A DNA stretch of 64,000 nucleotides from Stenotrophomonas sp. HITSZ_GD (GCF_029543105.1 NZ_JARQXB010000005.1:166099-230098); one strand, 5' to 3'; shown: positions 37,571 to 53,083, counted from the stretch's first letter. Numbers and translations are program-made. The notes: generated by a model not told the origin, from the sequence alone.

Positions 37571-38386
37571 TCAGAACGCCAGGGTCACGCCGGCAACCGG
37601 GCCCTTGAATTCCTGCTTCAGGCCGATCAGGCCATCGCTGCCCTTGCGGTCGACATCCAGCTTGAACCAGTCGTAGCCCGCGAACAGGCCGAAGTTCTTG
37701 GTGAAGCGGTACTCGACGATGGCGTTGGCGCGGCTCAGGTCGCCATCGTAGTTGTCGAAGCTACCCCAGTCGGTGTTGAGGTACTGGCCCTGCAGGTTGA
37801 TCAGCCAGTGCTCGCTGGGCTGCACGGTGAAGCGCATGCCCACCACCGGCGCGGCGCCGTCTTCGCTCTCGTCGACGAACTTGCCCTGATACAGGTCCGC
37901 GCCCAGGTCGGCGTAGCCGTTGGCTTCGACCTTGGCCCATTCGCCACCGATCTGCAGGCCCAGGCTGAACTTCTCGGTGTCCACCACCGAGTAGTCGTAG
38001 ACGAAGCTGGCGACCTGGTACTTGATCTCACCCTTGATGAAGCTGCCGGCCGGCACCGTGACGCCATCGTAGGTGAAGGTGTCGCCGAGTTCCTCGCGGC
38101 GATCCTTGTCGTACTTGAAGTAGTCGAAGATCAGGCGCTGGCGCTTGCTGATGCGGAAAACGCCGTCCACGCGCGGCTCCCACTCCTTGCCCCCGAAGTC
38201 GAAATCCTCGGCGAACGAGACATCGTTGCCCATGACATCGGTGCGACCGCGGATCGTGCTGTCGGTGTCGATGTTCATCATGCCCAGGCGCAGCTGGAAG
38301 CGATCATCGGTGTCGGCGGCGTGCGCCGGCGCCGCGACGGCGGCACCCAAGGCAAGGGCGAGGGAAGAGAGGACGAGGTACTTCAT
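37571..38386 (-). CDS. Outer-membrane beta-barrel protein
   Basis: 271 residues with Sec signal MKYLVLSSLALALGAAVAAP (cleaved after AHA). The mature protein has alternating strands typical of a barrel (DRFQLRLGMMNIDTDSTIRG, FRISKRQRLIFDYFKYDKDR, ANAIVEYRFTKNFGLFAGYD) and ends in GVTLAF with terminal Phe, the BAM signal. No diagnostic channel motif, so function is not assigned. AGGACG-type upstream sites are poor; the start follows the signal peptide. Monocistronic, convergent with the phosphodiesterase gene. Confidence 0.85.
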   Translation of the reverse strand: MKYLVLSSLALALGAAVAAPAHAADTDDRFQLRLGMMNIDTDSTIRGRTDVMGNDVSFAEDFDFGGKEWEPRVDGVFRISKRQRLIFDYFKYDKDRREELGDTFTYDGVTVPAGSFIKGEIKYQVASFVYDYSVVDTEKFSLGLQIGGEWAKVEANGYADLGADLYQGKFVDESEDGAAPVVGMRFTVQPSEHWLINLQGQYLNTDWGSFDNYDGDLSRANAIVEYRFTKNFGLFAGYDWFKLDVDRKGSDGLIGLKQEFKGPVAGVTLAF

Positions 38387-38702
38387 GTGGGAGAGCTCCG
38401 ATGTGCACGGCGACAACGCCAAGTGCGGGGACTATCGTCAAGCCGCGGTCGAACATCGGTGAACAGGTTGTCCAGCGCATGTGAACGCTGGCGTATGGAA
38501 GACCCGGGGATGCCGGCGGGTCCTCGGGCGGGATTGCGCCGCCGGGAAAGGTGAAGCCCCGGTTGCCCGGGGCTTCTGGGGCCTGACTTAGGAGCTGTCG
38601 ACGAGGTGGAACACAGGCCTCGCAAGAACAGACCGGCCCCCCGGGCGAAAGTTCCCGTAAATTTCATGACGCGGCGCAGCAGGGCTGAATGACTTGTCCC
38701 GG
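38387..38702. other. Intergenic region with one hairpin, no gene seen
   Basis: About 400 bases separate the barrel gene from atpI. The only clear structure before the atp promoter is a perfect 10-bp stem at 38553-38562/38567-38576, loop TTGC, no T-tract. I see no credible ORF, tRNA or repeat. The barrel gene promoter must lie at the left end, but no consensus is obvious. Confidence 0.5.
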
Positions 38703-38732
38703 TTGTCTCGCAATTAGCCCAATTGCTATAAT
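38703..38732 (+). promoter_or_regulatory. Strong sigma-70 promoter of the atp operon
   Basis: TTGTCT (38703-38708), an 18-base spacer and the perfect -10 TATAAT (38727-38732). Transcription would start near 38739, giving a leader of about 50 bases before atpI. The surrounding stretch is locally A+T-rich in an otherwise G+C-rich window. Confidence 0.85.
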
Positions 38733-38791
38733 TTGGCGGCTCGACGAGGCGCATCCGCGCCCAACCTCCTCCAAACCGCTAAGGGATACGT

Positions 38792-39160
38792 GTGCTGAAC
38801 TCCGTTGACTCGGGTCGGCGGCTGATGCTGCGCGCAGCGCTGTACCCCCTGCTGGCGGTGGTGGCAGCGGCGGCAGGCTTTTTCCTGCTGTTGGGCCTCA
38901 AGCAGGCGCTGGCGGTCTTGTTGACCGGCCTGGCGACTGTGGCGGGTGGGTGGTTGGCGGCGCGCACCGCGCTGGGAGGCGGGGTCCAGGCTGCAGGTAC
39001 GGCCATGGTCCGGCTGATCCTGGCGATGGTGTTCAAGTGGGTGCTCGTCATTGCGGCGCTGGTCCTGGGCTTCGGCCTGTGGCGGCTGCCGCCCGTGGGG
39101 CTGCTGGCGGGTATCGCCATCGGGCTCATCTTCCAGGTGCTGGCTCTGGCCAAGCGCTGA
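38792..39160 (+). CDS. atpI: ATP synthase assembly protein AtpI
   Basis: 122 residues from GTG, four hydrophobic helices (ALYPLLAVVAAAAGFFLLLG, GTAMVRLILAMVFKWVLVIA, GLLAGIAIGLIFQVLALAKR). Sequence is poorly conserved in this family, but size, helices and position as first gene of the atp operon identify it. Thought to help assemble the c-ring. Confidence 0.88.
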   Translation: MLNSVDSGRRLMLRAALYPLLAVVAAAAGFFLLLGLKQALAVLLTGLATVAGGWLAARTALGGGVQAAGTAMVRLILAMVFKWVLVIAALVLGFGLWRLPPVGLLAGIAIGLIFQVLALAKR

Positions 39161-39189
39161 CCGAATTCATACATCAAGGTTCCGGACAC

Positions 39190-39984
39190 ATGGCGGGCGA
39201 GGCAGAAACCCCTACCTCCTATATCCAGCATCACCTGCACAACCTCACCTTCCATATCCAGGAAGGCGGTTTCTGGGCGATCCACGTCGATACCATCGTG
39301 ACTGCGGTGCTCATGGGCCTGGTCATGGTCGTGGCCTTCTGGCTCGGTACCCGCAACGCCACCTCCGGCGTGCCGGGCAAGTGGCAGGCGTTCGTGGAGA
39401 TCTGCCTGGAGTTCGTCGACCGCCAGGCCAAGGACACCTACCACGGGCACAGCAAGCTGGTGACGCCGATCGCGATCACCATCTTCTTCTGGATCCTATT
39501 GATGAACCTCATCAAGATGATCCCGGCCGATTTCATCGCCATCCCGCTGAGCTGGGCAGGCATCCACTTCTGGAAGCCGGTGCCCACCGCCGACGTCAAT
39601 GCCACCCTGGGCATGTCGATCAGCGTGTTCTTCCTGATGCTGTTCTTCTCGCTGCGGTCCAAGGGCCTGGGCGGGTTCACCAAGGAATTCCTGACCGCCC
39701 CGTTCGGCAAGTGGATGCTGCCGTTCAACCTGATCCTCAACATCGTCGAATGGCTGAGCAAGCCGATTTCGCTGGCGATGCGACTGTTCGGCAACATGTT
39801 CGGCGGCGAGATCGTCTTCCTGCTGATCTGGGTGCTGGGCGGCGCGGGCCTGCTCGGCGCGGTCGCCGGCGGCGTGTTCGGCCTGGGCTGGATGCTGTTC
39901 CACCTGCTGGTGATTCCGCTGCAGGCGTTCATTTTCATGATGCTGTCGATCGTGTACCTGAGCCTGTCGGAAGACAGCCACTAA
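39190..39984 (+). CDS. atpB: ATP synthase F0 subunit a
   Basis: 264 residues. Stator half-channel subunit. The essential Arg is in SLAMRLFGNMFGGEIVFLLI. Other family blocks: SYIQHHLHNLTFHIQEGGFW, VDRQAKDTYHGHSKLVTPIA and LLVIPLQAFIFMMLSIVYLS. Starts 29 bases after atpI. Confidence 0.97.
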   Translation: MAGEAETPTSYIQHHLHNLTFHIQEGGFWAIHVDTIVTAVLMGLVMVVAFWLGTRNATSGVPGKWQAFVEICLEFVDRQAKDTYHGHSKLVTPIAITIFFWILLMNLIKMIPADFIAIPLSWAGIHFWKPVPTADVNATLGMSISVFFLMLFFSLRSKGLGGFTKEFLTAPFGKWMLPFNLILNIVEWLSKPISLAMRLFGNMFGGEIVFLLIWVLGGAGLLGAVAGGVFGLGWMLFHLLVIPLQAFIFMMLSIVYLSLSEDSH

Positions 39985-40368
<384 letters not shown>

Positions 40369-40393
40369 TCCAGCGATAGCGGGATGCGGCCGG

Positions 40394-40456
40394 AGCCCGC
40401 CCAGCGGGCTTCGGTTGCGGATGAAGGTTAGGACGCGCCGCCCGCCGGGCGGCGCG
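40394..40456 (+). promoter_or_regulatory. Two intercistronic hairpins between atpE and atpF
   Basis: Stem 1: 40394-40400 with 40404-40410 (7 bp, loop CCA). Stem 2: 40434-40443 with 40447-40456 (10 bp, all G:C, loop GCC). No T-tract, and the downstream atp genes are required in the same operon. They are more likely mRNA stabilisers or processing sites that raise atpE output than terminators. Confidence 0.55.
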
Positions 40457-40488
40457 CCCACCCCGTCAACATCGATTGAGCAAACCCC

Positions 40489-40959
40489 ATGGATATCGGC
40501 TTTACTCTCATTGCCCAGGCGCTGGCGTTTGCCGGTCTGATCTGGATCGTCGCGACCAAGATCTGGCCGCCGCTGATGAAGGCGATCGAAGAGCGCCAGC
40601 AGAAGATCGCCGAAGGCCTCGCCGCCGCCGACCGTAGCCAGAAAGACCTGGCCCAGGCGCAGGAGAAGGTCAACGAGGCGCTGAAGGAAGCCCGCACCAA
40701 GGCCAACGAGATCATCGACCAGGCCCACGCGCGTGCGAACCAGATCGTCGACGCCGCCAAGAGCGAGGCCATCGCCGAGGCGAACCGTCAGAAGGATCTG
40801 GCCCAGGCCGAGATCGACGCGGCCGCCACCCGGGCCCGCGAGGAACTGCGCAAGCAGGTGTCCGTGCTGGCCGTGAGCGGTGCGGAAAAGCTGCTCAAGC
40901 GCGAGATCGATGCCAACGCGCACAAGGCGCTGCTGGACGAACTCGCTTCGGAGATCTGA
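40489..40959 (+). CDS. atpF: ATP synthase F0 subunit b
   Basis: 156 residues. One N-terminal membrane helix ([20 protein letters not shown]) and a long charged helix ([40 protein letters not shown]) forming the peripheral stalk dimer. Length equals the E. coli protein. Three bases separate it from atpH. Confidence 0.97.
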   Translation: MDIGFTLIAQALAFAGLIWIVATKIWPPLMKAIEERQQKIAEGLAAADRSQKDLAQAQEKVNEALKEARTKANEIIDQAHARANQIVDAAKSEAIAEANRQKDLAQAEIDAAATRAREELRKQVSVLAVSGAEKLLKREIDANAHKALLDELASEI

Positions 40960-40962
40960 TTC

Positions 40963-41490
40963 ATGAGCCAGGCCCTCACCCTTGCCCGCCCTTATGCCCG
41001 CGCCGCTTTCGCGATCGCGCGTGACGAAGGCCGCTTCCCGCAGTGGGGCGACGCGCTGTCGTTCTCGGCGCAGGTCGCCGGCGATCCGCGCGTGGCCGGA
41101 CTGCTACTGAACCCGGAGCTGGGCCAGGGCGATGCCGTGGGCCTGCTCGCCCCCGAGGGCGCCAGCGAGGAATTCCAGCGTTTCCTGGCGCTGCTGGCGC
41201 AGTCGCAGCGCCTGACCCTGCTGCCCGAGATCTCGGGCCTGTACGACCAGCTGCGCGCGGACGCCGAGCGCGTGGTCAAGGCCACCGTCACCAGCGCCGC
41301 GGAACTGGCGCCGGCCGAGCTGGACAAGATCGTCGCTGCGCTGAAGAAGCGCTTCGGCCGCGAGGTGGAAGTCACCACCGCGGTCGATGCCTCGCTGATC
41401 GGCGGCGCGGTGATCGACGCCGGCGACGTCGTGATCGACGGTTCGCTCAAGGGCAAGCTCGAGCGCCTGCAGAACTCGCTCGCACACTGA
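40963..41490 (+). CDS. atpH: ATP synthase F1 subunit delta
   Basis: 175 residues. N-terminal helical bundle [21 protein letters not shown]-terminal [20 protein letters not shown], and the end [20 protein letters not shown], all standard delta-subunit features. Links subunit b to the alpha3beta3 head. Confidence 0.97.
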   Translation: MSQALTLARPYARAAFAIARDEGRFPQWGDALSFSAQVAGDPRVAGLLLNPELGQGDAVGLLAPEGASEEFQRFLALLAQSQRLTLLPEISGLYDQLRADAERVVKATVTSAAELAPAELDKIVAALKKRFGREVEVTTAVDASLIGGAVIDAGDVVIDGSLKGKLERLQNSLAH

Positions 41491-41535
41491 CACTCATAAA
41501 CGCGCGGCCTTGCGGCCGGCACCTAGGACTGAACG

Positions 41536-43083
<1,548 letters not shown>

Positions 43084-43158
43084 TACCGGCAACCGGGCAG
43101 GGTACGGGGCGCGGCGACGCGCCCGGGCCCCACCAGACAGCGATCAGAGCGAGCGAAG

Positions 43159-45490
<2,332 letters not shown>

Positions 45491-45509
45491 TCCCCGGCCC
45501 CTGACCTGG

Positions 45510-45533
45510 TGCCTTCCCGCGTGCGGGAAGGCA
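45510..45533 (+). promoter_or_regulatory. Intercistronic hairpin between atpD and atpC
   Basis: A perfect stem, 45510-45518 with 45525-45533 (9 bp, 6-base loop; two more pairs possible inside). No T-tract. It may moderate readthrough or translation of atpC relative to atpD. Confidence 0.5.
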
Positions 45534-45555
45534 TCGAACGGAAGAGAAGCGAACC

Positions 45556-45981
45556 ATGAGCAGCACCATCCGTTGCGACATCGTCAGCGCCGAGCAGGAG
45601 ATCTTCCGCGGCGAGGCGACCCTGGTCGTGGCCACCGGCGAACTGGGCGAGCTGGGCATCGCGCCCAAGCACGCGCCGCTGATCACCCGCCTGAAGCCGG
45701 GCAAGGTGGTTGTCACGACCGCCAGTGGCGAACAGCTGGACTTCGCCATTTCCGGCGGCATCCTGGAAGTGCAGCCGCAGGTCGTGACCGTGCTGGCCGA
45801 TACCGCCGTGCGCGCGCAGGACATCGACGAAGCCGCCGTGCGCAAGGCGAAGGAAGAAGCCGAGCGCATCCTGGCCAACCGCGGCGAGGCGATGGAAGTG
45901 GCCGAGGCCCAGGCCAAGCTGGCCGAAGTCACCGCCCAGCTGCAGGCGCTGGAGCGCCTGCGCCGCAACCTCAAGCACTGA
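45556..45981 (+). CDS. atpC: ATP synthase F1 subunit epsilon
   Basis: 141 residues. N-terminal beta-sandwich ([39 protein letters not shown]) and C-terminal helical hairpin ([31 protein letters not shown] [16 protein letters not shown]) that can inhibit rotation. Last gene of the operon, followed by a terminator. Confidence 0.97.
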   Translation: MSSTIRCDIVSAEQEIFRGEATLVVATGELGELGIAPKHAPLITRLKPGKVVVTTASGEQLDFAISGGILEVQPQVVTVLADTAVRAQDIDEAAVRKAKEEAERILANRGEAMEVAEAQAKLAEVTAQLQALERLRRNLKH

Positions 45982-46002
45982 GCGGTATCGCGGCTTGATC
46001 GG

Positions 46003-46030
46003 AAACGCCGGCCTCGTGCCGGCGTTTTCG
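46003..46030 (+). terminator. Rho-independent terminator of the atp operon
   Basis: A 10-bp stem (46003-46012 with 46018-46027), 5-base loop, with TTTTCGTTT following, 22 bases after the atpC stop. Also faces the convergent gtrA-like gene. Confidence 0.88.
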
Positions 46031-46044
46031 TTTGTGGCGGGTCG

Positions 46045-46425
46045 TCAGCGGTAGACGACGTGGCGCATCAGCAGGAACGACAGCACCGCCAATCCTGCCT
46101 CGACCACCGGCTTGGCGAGCCACGCCAGCTTCAACCCAAGATGCGCGGCCAGCGCGCCGACGAGCAGGGTGCTGGTAGCGGTCAGCACCAGCCATACCGC
46201 GATATAGCGCGAAAGCGAACGCCAGCCCAGCCGATGCTGGCCGTCCTGGGCAAACGTGAACCGGCCGTTTAGCCAGAAGCCCACCAACGCCGCGCACACG
46301 CGGCTGCAAACGTTCGCGACCGGCACCGGCATGCCCGCGCCGGTGAAGGCAACGAACAATGACCAATCCAGGCAGAGCTGGACGAGGCCGATCACGATGA
46401 ACTGGGTGCCTTGGCGAAGAATCAT
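46045..46425 (-). CDS. GtrA-like family membrane protein
   Basis: 126 residues with four membrane helices, the GtrA/DPMS domain: [40 protein letters not shown] with the conserved FxxNRxFTF-like segment NGRFTFAQ, and the Leu-rich helix 4 ending LMRHVVYR. Usually involved in translocating or organising lipid-linked sugars (bactoprenol-glucose). No glycosyltransferase partner is adjacent, so the substrate is unknown. Divergent from glmU across 84 bases. Confidence 0.85.
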   Translation of the reverse strand: MILRQGTQFIVIGLVQLCLDWSLFVAFTGAGMPVPVANVCSRVCAALVGFWLNGRFTFAQDGQHRLGWRSLSRYIAVWLVLTATSTLLVGALAAHLGLKLAWLAKPVVEAGLAVLSFLLMRHVVYR

Positions 46426-46509
46426 TGCGCGGTTGCGGAGACGAGGGCAGGCAATCGTATCGTTCTGCGCATAAAATCCCTACAACAACGCTCATTCGGT
46501 TCAGTGCCC

Positions 46510-47874
46510 ATGTCGCTTCCCCTGCACGTCATCATCCTGGCCGCCGGCGAGGGCAAGCGGATGAAATCCGCGCTGCCGAAGGTGCTCCAGCCCATCGCCG
46601 GCCGGCCGATGCTCGCGCACGTGATCGACGCGGCGCGGCAGTTGCATCCGGAGGCGATCCACATCGTCCACGGGCATGGCGGCGAACAGGTGCGCGCGGC
46701 GTTCGCGGGCCAGGCCGACCTGCGCTGGGCCGAGCAGGCCCAGCGCCTGGGCACGGGCCATGCGGTCGAGCAAGCCATGCCCCACGTGCCCGACGCGGCC
46801 AACGTGCTGGTGCTGTACGGCGACGTGCCGTTGATCCGCGCCGAGACCCTGCAGCGCCTGCTCGACACGCAGGCCCGCCTGGCGGTGCTGGTGGCCGAGC
46901 CGGCCGATCCCACCGGCTACGGCCGCATCGTGCGCGATGCCGAGGGCAAGGTGGCCGCCATCGTCGAGCAGAAGGATGCCGACGACGAGCAGCGCCGCCT
47001 CCGCGTGGTCAACACGGGCATCATCGCCGCCGAATCCACCGCGCTGCGCCGCTGGCTCGCGCACCTTTCGCCGAACAACGCGCAAGGCGAGTACTACCTG
47101 ACCGACGTGTTCGCCAGCGCCGCCGCCGAGTTCAGCCCGGCCGACATGGTGGGCGTGGCCGACCCGCAGGAAGCCGAAGGCGCCAACGACCCGTGGCAAC
47201 TGGCCCAGCTCGAGCGCGCGTTCCAGCTGCGCGCCGCCAAGGCGCTGTGCCTGCAGGGTGCGCACATGGCCGATCCGGCGCGCGTGGACCAGCGCGGCAC
47301 GGTGAAGGTGGGCCTGGACGTGCGCATCGATGTGGACGTGGTGTTCGAAGGCGAGGTCGAGCTGGGCGATGGCGTCGTCATCGGCCCGTTCACCCGCCTG
47401 CGCGACGTCAAGCTGGCGGCGGGCACGGTCGTGCGCGCGCACTGCGACCTGGAAGGCGTCGTTGCCGAAGGCGCGGTGCAGATCGGCCCCTACGCGCGCC
47501 TGCGCCCCGGCACCGTGCTGGCCGATGGCGTGCACGTCGGCAATTTCGTGGAGACCAAGAAGGCCCGCCTGGGCGTGGGCAGCAAGGCCAACCACCTCAC
47601 CTACCTGGGCGATGCGGAGATCGGTGCCGGCGTAAACGTCGGCGCGGGCACGATCACCTGCAACTACGACGGCGTGAACAAGTGGGTGACGAAGATCGGC
47701 GACGGGGTGTTCGTCGGCTCCAACAGCGCGCTGGTGGCGCCGATCGAGATCGGCGACAACGCCACCATCGGCGCGGGCTCGGTGGTCACGCGTAACGCGC
47801 CGGCGGGCCAGCTGACGGTCGCGCGCGCCAAGCAGGTCAGCATCGAAGCGTGGCAGCGGCCCAAGAAAAAATGA
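46510..47874 (+). CDS. glmU: Bifunctional GlcN-1-P acetyltransferase / GlcNAc-1-P uridyltransferase
   Basis: 454 residues. The N-terminal pyrophosphorylase has [20 protein letters not shown] and [18 protein letters not shown]. The C-terminal left-handed beta-helix has hexapeptide repeats ([66 protein letters not shown]). It makes UDP-GlcNAc for peptidoglycan and LPS. glmS, two steps earlier in the pathway, lies 9 kb downstream on the same strand, separated by the exporter operon. Start at ATG 46510. Confidence 0.97.
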   Translation: MSLPLHVIILAAGEGKRMKSALPKVLQPIAGRPMLAHVIDAARQLHPEAIHIVHGHGGEQVRAAFAGQADLRWAEQAQRLGTGHAVEQAMPHVPDAANVLVLYGDVPLIRAETLQRLLDTQARLAVLVAEPADPTGYGRIVRDAEGKVAAIVEQKDADDEQRRLRVVNTGIIAAESTALRRWLAHLSPNNAQGEYYLTDVFASAAAEFSPADMVGVADPQEAEGANDPWQLAQLERAFQLRAAKALCLQGAHMADPARVDQRGTVKVGLDVRIDVDVVFEGEVELGDGVVIGPFTRLRDVKLAAGTVVRAHCDLEGVVAEGAVQIGPYARLRPGTVLADGVHVGNFVETKKARLGVGSKANHLTYLGDAEIGAGVNVGAGTITCNYDGVNKWVTKIGDGVFVGSNSALVAPIEIGDNATIGAGSVVTRNAPAGQLTVARAKQVSIEAWQRPKKK

Positions 47875-47884
47875 GTCGCCGGCC

Positions 47885-49221
47885 CTAGGCGGGCAGCAAG
47901 ATCACCACGCACAGGCCGCCATCGCTGCGGTTCTGCAACGAAATGCGCCCGCCGTGCGCTTCGACGATCTCGCGCGTGAGCGCCAGGCCCAGGCCGGTAC
48001 CGTTGCGCTTGGTGGAGTAGAACGGCATCAGGGCGTTCTGCAGCACGGCCTCGTTCATGCCGTTGCCCCGATCCAGCACTTCGATGCGCAGCCATTGCGG
48101 CAACCGGCTCAGGCGCAGCTCCACGTCGTCGTTCGGTATCGTGGCCTCCGCGCACGCCTCGTGCGCGTTCTTGAGCAGGTTCAGCAGCGCCTGGCCCAGC
48201 TGCGCCACGTCCACGCGGCTGCACATGTCCGGCGACTGCAAGTGCAGGCGGAACGGAATCTGCTGCTGCAGGCCGGACAGGAACTGCTCCCACTGCACCG
48301 TCTGCAGTTGCGGCTGCGGCAGCTTGGCGAAGCGCGCGTAGCCGCGGATGAAGCCTTCCAGATGCCGCGCGCGGTCCTCGATCGTGCCGAAGATCTCGCC
48401 CAGCCGCTCGGTCTTCTGCCGCCGCACCAGTTCGGCGCCGGAATGCGCCAGCGAGGCGATCGGTGCCAGCGAGTTGTTCAACTCGTGGCTGATCACCCGG
48501 ATCACCTTCTTCCAGGTCTGCACTTCCTGCCGGCGCAGCTCCGGCGTCAGCAGGCGGATCAGCAACAGTTCGTGCACGCGGCCGTTGAGGTGGAAGCTGC
48601 GGTGGGCGAGGTGGTAGATCTGCTCGTCGTCCTCGTCCCCGTCCTCCTCGCGCACGGCAAACAGGCTGTCGCCGCCGCGGGCAATCGCATCGCGCAGCTC
48701 GGCCGGCATCTGCTCCAGCAGCGCGTCGATGCGCTGGCCCTCCAGCCGCCAGCCACCATGCAGAAGCTTGCGCGCGGCGATGTTGGAGAAGGTGATGCGG
48801 CGGATGCCGTCGCCGCCGGCGGCCACCAGGATCATCGCCACCGGCGTGTTCTGCACCATCGCATCGAGCATCAGCTCGCGCTGCACCAGGCTCTGGCGCT
48901 GTTCGCGCAGTACCTCGCCCAGCTCCGAATGGGCCTGCACCAGTTGCGCGAGCTCGTCATCGCCGCGCCAGTGCACGCCGAAGTTGTACTCGCCATCGCG
49001 ATAGCTGCTGGTGGTGCCGGCCAGCGCGCGGAACAGCGAACGCATCGGCGCCGTCGCACGGTGCAGCACCCACCACATCAGCCATAGCAGCAGCGCACCG
49101 GATACCGCCGCGACTTCCCAACCGCGGTCGAGCCAGTACGCCAGCAGCCAGGGCATCGCCGCGGCCAGTGCCAGCACCGGCAGCAGCCGCACGAACAGGC
49201 GGAAAGTGAAGGAGCGGCTCA

Positions 49222-49225
<4 letters not shown>
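47885..49225 (-). CDS. Sensor histidine kinase (NtrY/HE-NN type)
   Basis: 446 residues. Two N-terminal membrane helices (LLPVLALAAAMPWLLAYWLD, AAVSGALLLWLMWWVLH) with almost no periplasmic loop, so it probably senses in or near the membrane. Then a HAMP/PAS-like linker (MVQNTPVAMILVAAGGDGIR), a phospho-acceptor motif VIRVISHELNNSLAPIASLA with the HELNN variant typical of partners of NtrC-type regulators, and an ATPase domain (LLNLLKNAHEA, DRGNGMNE, STKRNGTGLGLALTREIVEA). Its start overlaps the regulator's stop. Two ATGs in tandem. Last gene of the exporter unit. Confidence 0.93.
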
Positions 49226-50565
<1,340 letters not shown>

Positions 50566-50646
50566 CGTGTCGAAGGCAGTCGGCTGTGGGGATGGAAGGA
50601 TGATCGCAGTTGCCCGGGGGAAAGTCGCGCCGCGCCGCCGAAAGGC

Positions 50647-51828
50647 TCAAGCCCAGCGAATGCCGGCGGCCAGCGGCACCGCGTCGGCTTCGCGGGTGAT
50701 CGGCCACATCGCGCACTGGCCGGTCAGCACCACCAGTGCCGCGGCGAGTGCCTGCAGCGCGATGCCGCCGGTCTCCAGCTGCATGCCCAGCCAGGGCCAC
50801 GCGCGCAGCAGCAGGTGTAGCCAGGCCAGGCCGGCCAGCGCACCCACGCCGGCCAGCAGCAGGTTCTCGCGCCGCAGTTGCCAGCGGATCTGCGCGCTGC
50901 GCGCACCCAGCGCGCGGCACAGGCCGATCTGCCGCACCCGCGCCTGCAACAGAAGGTCGGCGAGGTTGGCCAGCCCCACGCCGGTGCACAGCAGCCACAA
51001 TCCCATGCCGAGCAGCAGGCCGGTGGCCAGCCAGCGGTCATGGCGGAAGTAGGCCTCGCGCAGTTCGGCCAGGCTGCGATAGTCCGACACCCACCGCCGC
51101 GCCCCTGGTGTGGCGATCGCCTCGCTCACGCGGTCGGCCTTCGGCGGCGTCTGGCCGTGCAGGCGGAGCAGGTAGACGCCCACCTGGCCCAGGTCCAGAT
51201 GCGCCGGCAGGATCAGCGTCGGTCGTCCGTCGGCACGTGGGCCCTGCAGCGGCGCGTACACGCCGACCACGCGCAGCGGCGGTGCGCCGAGGGCATGGAG
51301 CGTGCGACCCACCGCCGGCTCGCCATGGAACAGCTGCCGGGCCAAGGTGGCATCCACCTGGACGCTGTGGGCGGCATGCAGGCGTGTGCCGGTGTATTCC
51401 CGCTGCAGGAAGTCGCGGCCCTCCCGCAGTGGCACGCCCAACTGGGCGCGCAGCGCTTCATCGCCGAAGTACACGGTGGCGCTCACCCTGCCACGCGTGC
51501 CATCGGGCGAAAGACCGAACTGCGCCGACCAGTCGTCGATGCCGAAGGGCACCTGATTGATCGTGACCACGCGTTGCACCTCGGGCAACCGCGCCAGCGC
51601 CGCCCGCTCGCGCGCCAGGACCTGGGCATCGGCCGCACCGCGGATGACGAGCCGGATCAGCCGGGTCTCGTCCACGCCGCTGGGCGCGGTGATGCGCGCT
51701 CGCCATTCGCCGGCCTTGGCCAACGCCAAGGCCAGCACCACGGTGGTGAGCGCGCACTGCAGCACGATCAGCCCGGCGGCCAGCCGGTGCCGCCGCAGCG
51801 ATGCCAGGAACGGGTCGCCACCCAGCAT
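50647..51828 (-). CDS. FtsX/MacB-type ABC permease III of the exporter
   Basis: 393 residues. Layout: one N-terminal membrane helix (AAGLIVLQCALTTVVLALAL), a large periplasmic domain (MacB_PCD type, VYFGDEALRAQLGVPLREGR), then three C-terminal helices with the FtsX motif LLLQARVRQIGLCRALGARS. Third permease gene in order of transcription, 13 bases after the second. Its catalytic partner is the ATPase two genes upstream of the permeases. Less conserved than the other two. Confidence 0.85.
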   Translation of the reverse strand: MLGGDPFLASLRRHRLAAGLIVLQCALTTVVLALALAKAGEWRARITAPSGVDETRLIRLVIRGAADAQVLARERAALARLPEVQRVVTINQVPFGIDDWSAQFGLSPDGTRGRVSATVYFGDEALRAQLGVPLREGRDFLQREYTGTRLHAAHSVQVDATLARQLFHGEPAVGRTLHALGAPPLRVVGVYAPLQGPRADGRPTLILPAHLDLGQVGVYLLRLHGQTPPKADRVSEAIATPGARRWVSDYRSLAELREAYFRHDRWLATGLLLGMGLWLLCTGVGLANLADLLLQARVRQIGLCRALGARSAQIRWQLRRENLLLAGVGALAGLAWLHLLLRAWPWLGMQLETGGIALQALAAALVVLTGQCAMWPITREADAVPLAAGIRWA

Positions 51829-51841
51829 CGCCGTCGCCGGC

Positions 51842-53056
51842 TCAGGCGCTGCGGGTCGCCACGGCCGGCGGCACCGCCGCGGCGCGCCGTGCCGGGCCCA
51901 GCACCGCCAGCTGCCCCAGCAACCACAGCGCGATCGCGCCGCACGGCAGGTAGATCAGCGGCAGCCGCGGCAATTCGTAGCGCTGCATCAGCCACAGGTT
52001 GGCCGAGTAGGCCAGCGTCATGCCGATGACGATGCCGATGGTCGCCAGCAGGAAGTTCTCGGTCTGGAAGTAACGCAGGATCTGCCCGCGCGTGGAGCCC
52101 AGCGCACGACGAATACCGATCTGCTTGGTGCGCTGCTGCACCCAGAAGCTGGCCAGGCCCACGATCCCCAGCGCGGTCACCACCAGCAGCGCCACGCACA
52201 CCGCCACCAGCAGCCAGGCCATCGAGCGATCCTGCTGGTAGTAGCCTTGGCGCATGTCCTGCAGCGTTTCCTGCTTGAGGATGATGCGGTTCGGGCTGTT
52301 GCGCTCCAGCGCGGCCACCGCGGCCTTCATCACCTCGTCGCGGCGCGCCGGGTCGGTGCGCAGCAGGTAGTTGCCGCCCATCACGTAGGAAATGCGGATC
52401 GGGAAGACCATCGAGTACTCGTAGGCATCCGCGCCGCGACCGCCTTCGTTGGGCCGGGCGAGGTGCTCGACCACGCCGACCACCTTGATCGGCCGGTCGC
52501 CCCAGCTGTAGATGCTCTTGCCCAGGGCCGACTCACCCGGGAACAACTTGTTCGCCATCGCGCGGGTGATGATGACGGCCGGCACCTTCTGCTCGTCTTC
52601 GTCGGCTTCGACGAACTCGTCCGGGTTGAACTTGCGGCCTTCCACGAGTTGCAGGCCCAGCGTATCGAGCAACTGCTCGCCGCCCAGGTAGGTGGTGGCG
52701 TTGAGCGTGGAGCGCTTCTGGTCCGGGGTGAGGTTCACGCCGCTGTTCCAGGAAGAATTGCCGAACATCACCTGGTTGGCGACGCTGGCGAACTTCACGC
52801 CGGGGATGCCGCGCAGTGCCGCCTCGTCGGAGGCGGTCATCGCGCGGGGATTGTCGTCGCGCCCGATGCCGGTGATCTGCACGCGCACGACCTCGTCCTC
52901 CGCCGCGCCGCTGACGCGATCCATGCGTTCGAGGCGGTTGCCGATGAGGAACAGGGCGTTGCAGATGATGGCGCAGCTCAGCGCGATCTCGACCACGATC
53001 AGCGCCGCGGCGGTCTTGTGCCGGCGCAAGGTGGAGAGGATGGGACGGATTTCCAT
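51842..53056 (-). CDS. FtsX/MacB-type ABC permease II of the exporter
   Basis: 404 residues. Four-helix FtsX layout: helix 1 AAALIVVEIALSCAIICNAL, periplasmic domain with FASVANQVMFGNSSWNSGVN and TYLGGEQLLDTLGLQLVEGR, and helices 2-4 including FWVQQRTKQIGIRRALGSTR. The block QQRTKQIGIRRALG is near-diagnostic for the MacB-like family. Follows permease I after 78 bases containing a strong hairpin. Confidence 0.92.
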   Translation of the reverse strand: MEIRPILSTLRRHKTAAALIVVEIALSCAIICNALFLIGNRLERMDRVSGAAEDEVVRVQITGIGRDDNPRAMTASDEAALRGIPGVKFASVANQVMFGNSSWNSGVNLTPDQKRSTLNATTYLGGEQLLDTLGLQLVEGRKFNPDEFVEADEDEQKVPAVIITRAMANKLFPGESALGKSIYSWGDRPIKVVGVVEHLARPNEGGRGADAYEYSMVFPIRISYVMGGNYLLRTDPARRDEVMKAAVAALERNSPNRIILKQETLQDMRQGYYQQDRSMAWLLVAVCVALLVVTALGIVGLASFWVQQRTKQIGIRRALGSTRGQILRYFQTENFLLATIGIVIGMTLAYSANLWLMQRYELPRLPLIYLPCGAIALWLLGQLAVLGPARRAAAVPPAVATRSA

Positions 53057-53083
53057 GAGGGTCTTCCCGTGAAGGTCCGCTGT

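Noticed and set aside
38387..38702. Hidden gene in the ~400-base gap before the atp operon
   Set aside because: No frame has a start with a ribosome site and protein-like sequence; only one hairpin and the atp promoter are supported.
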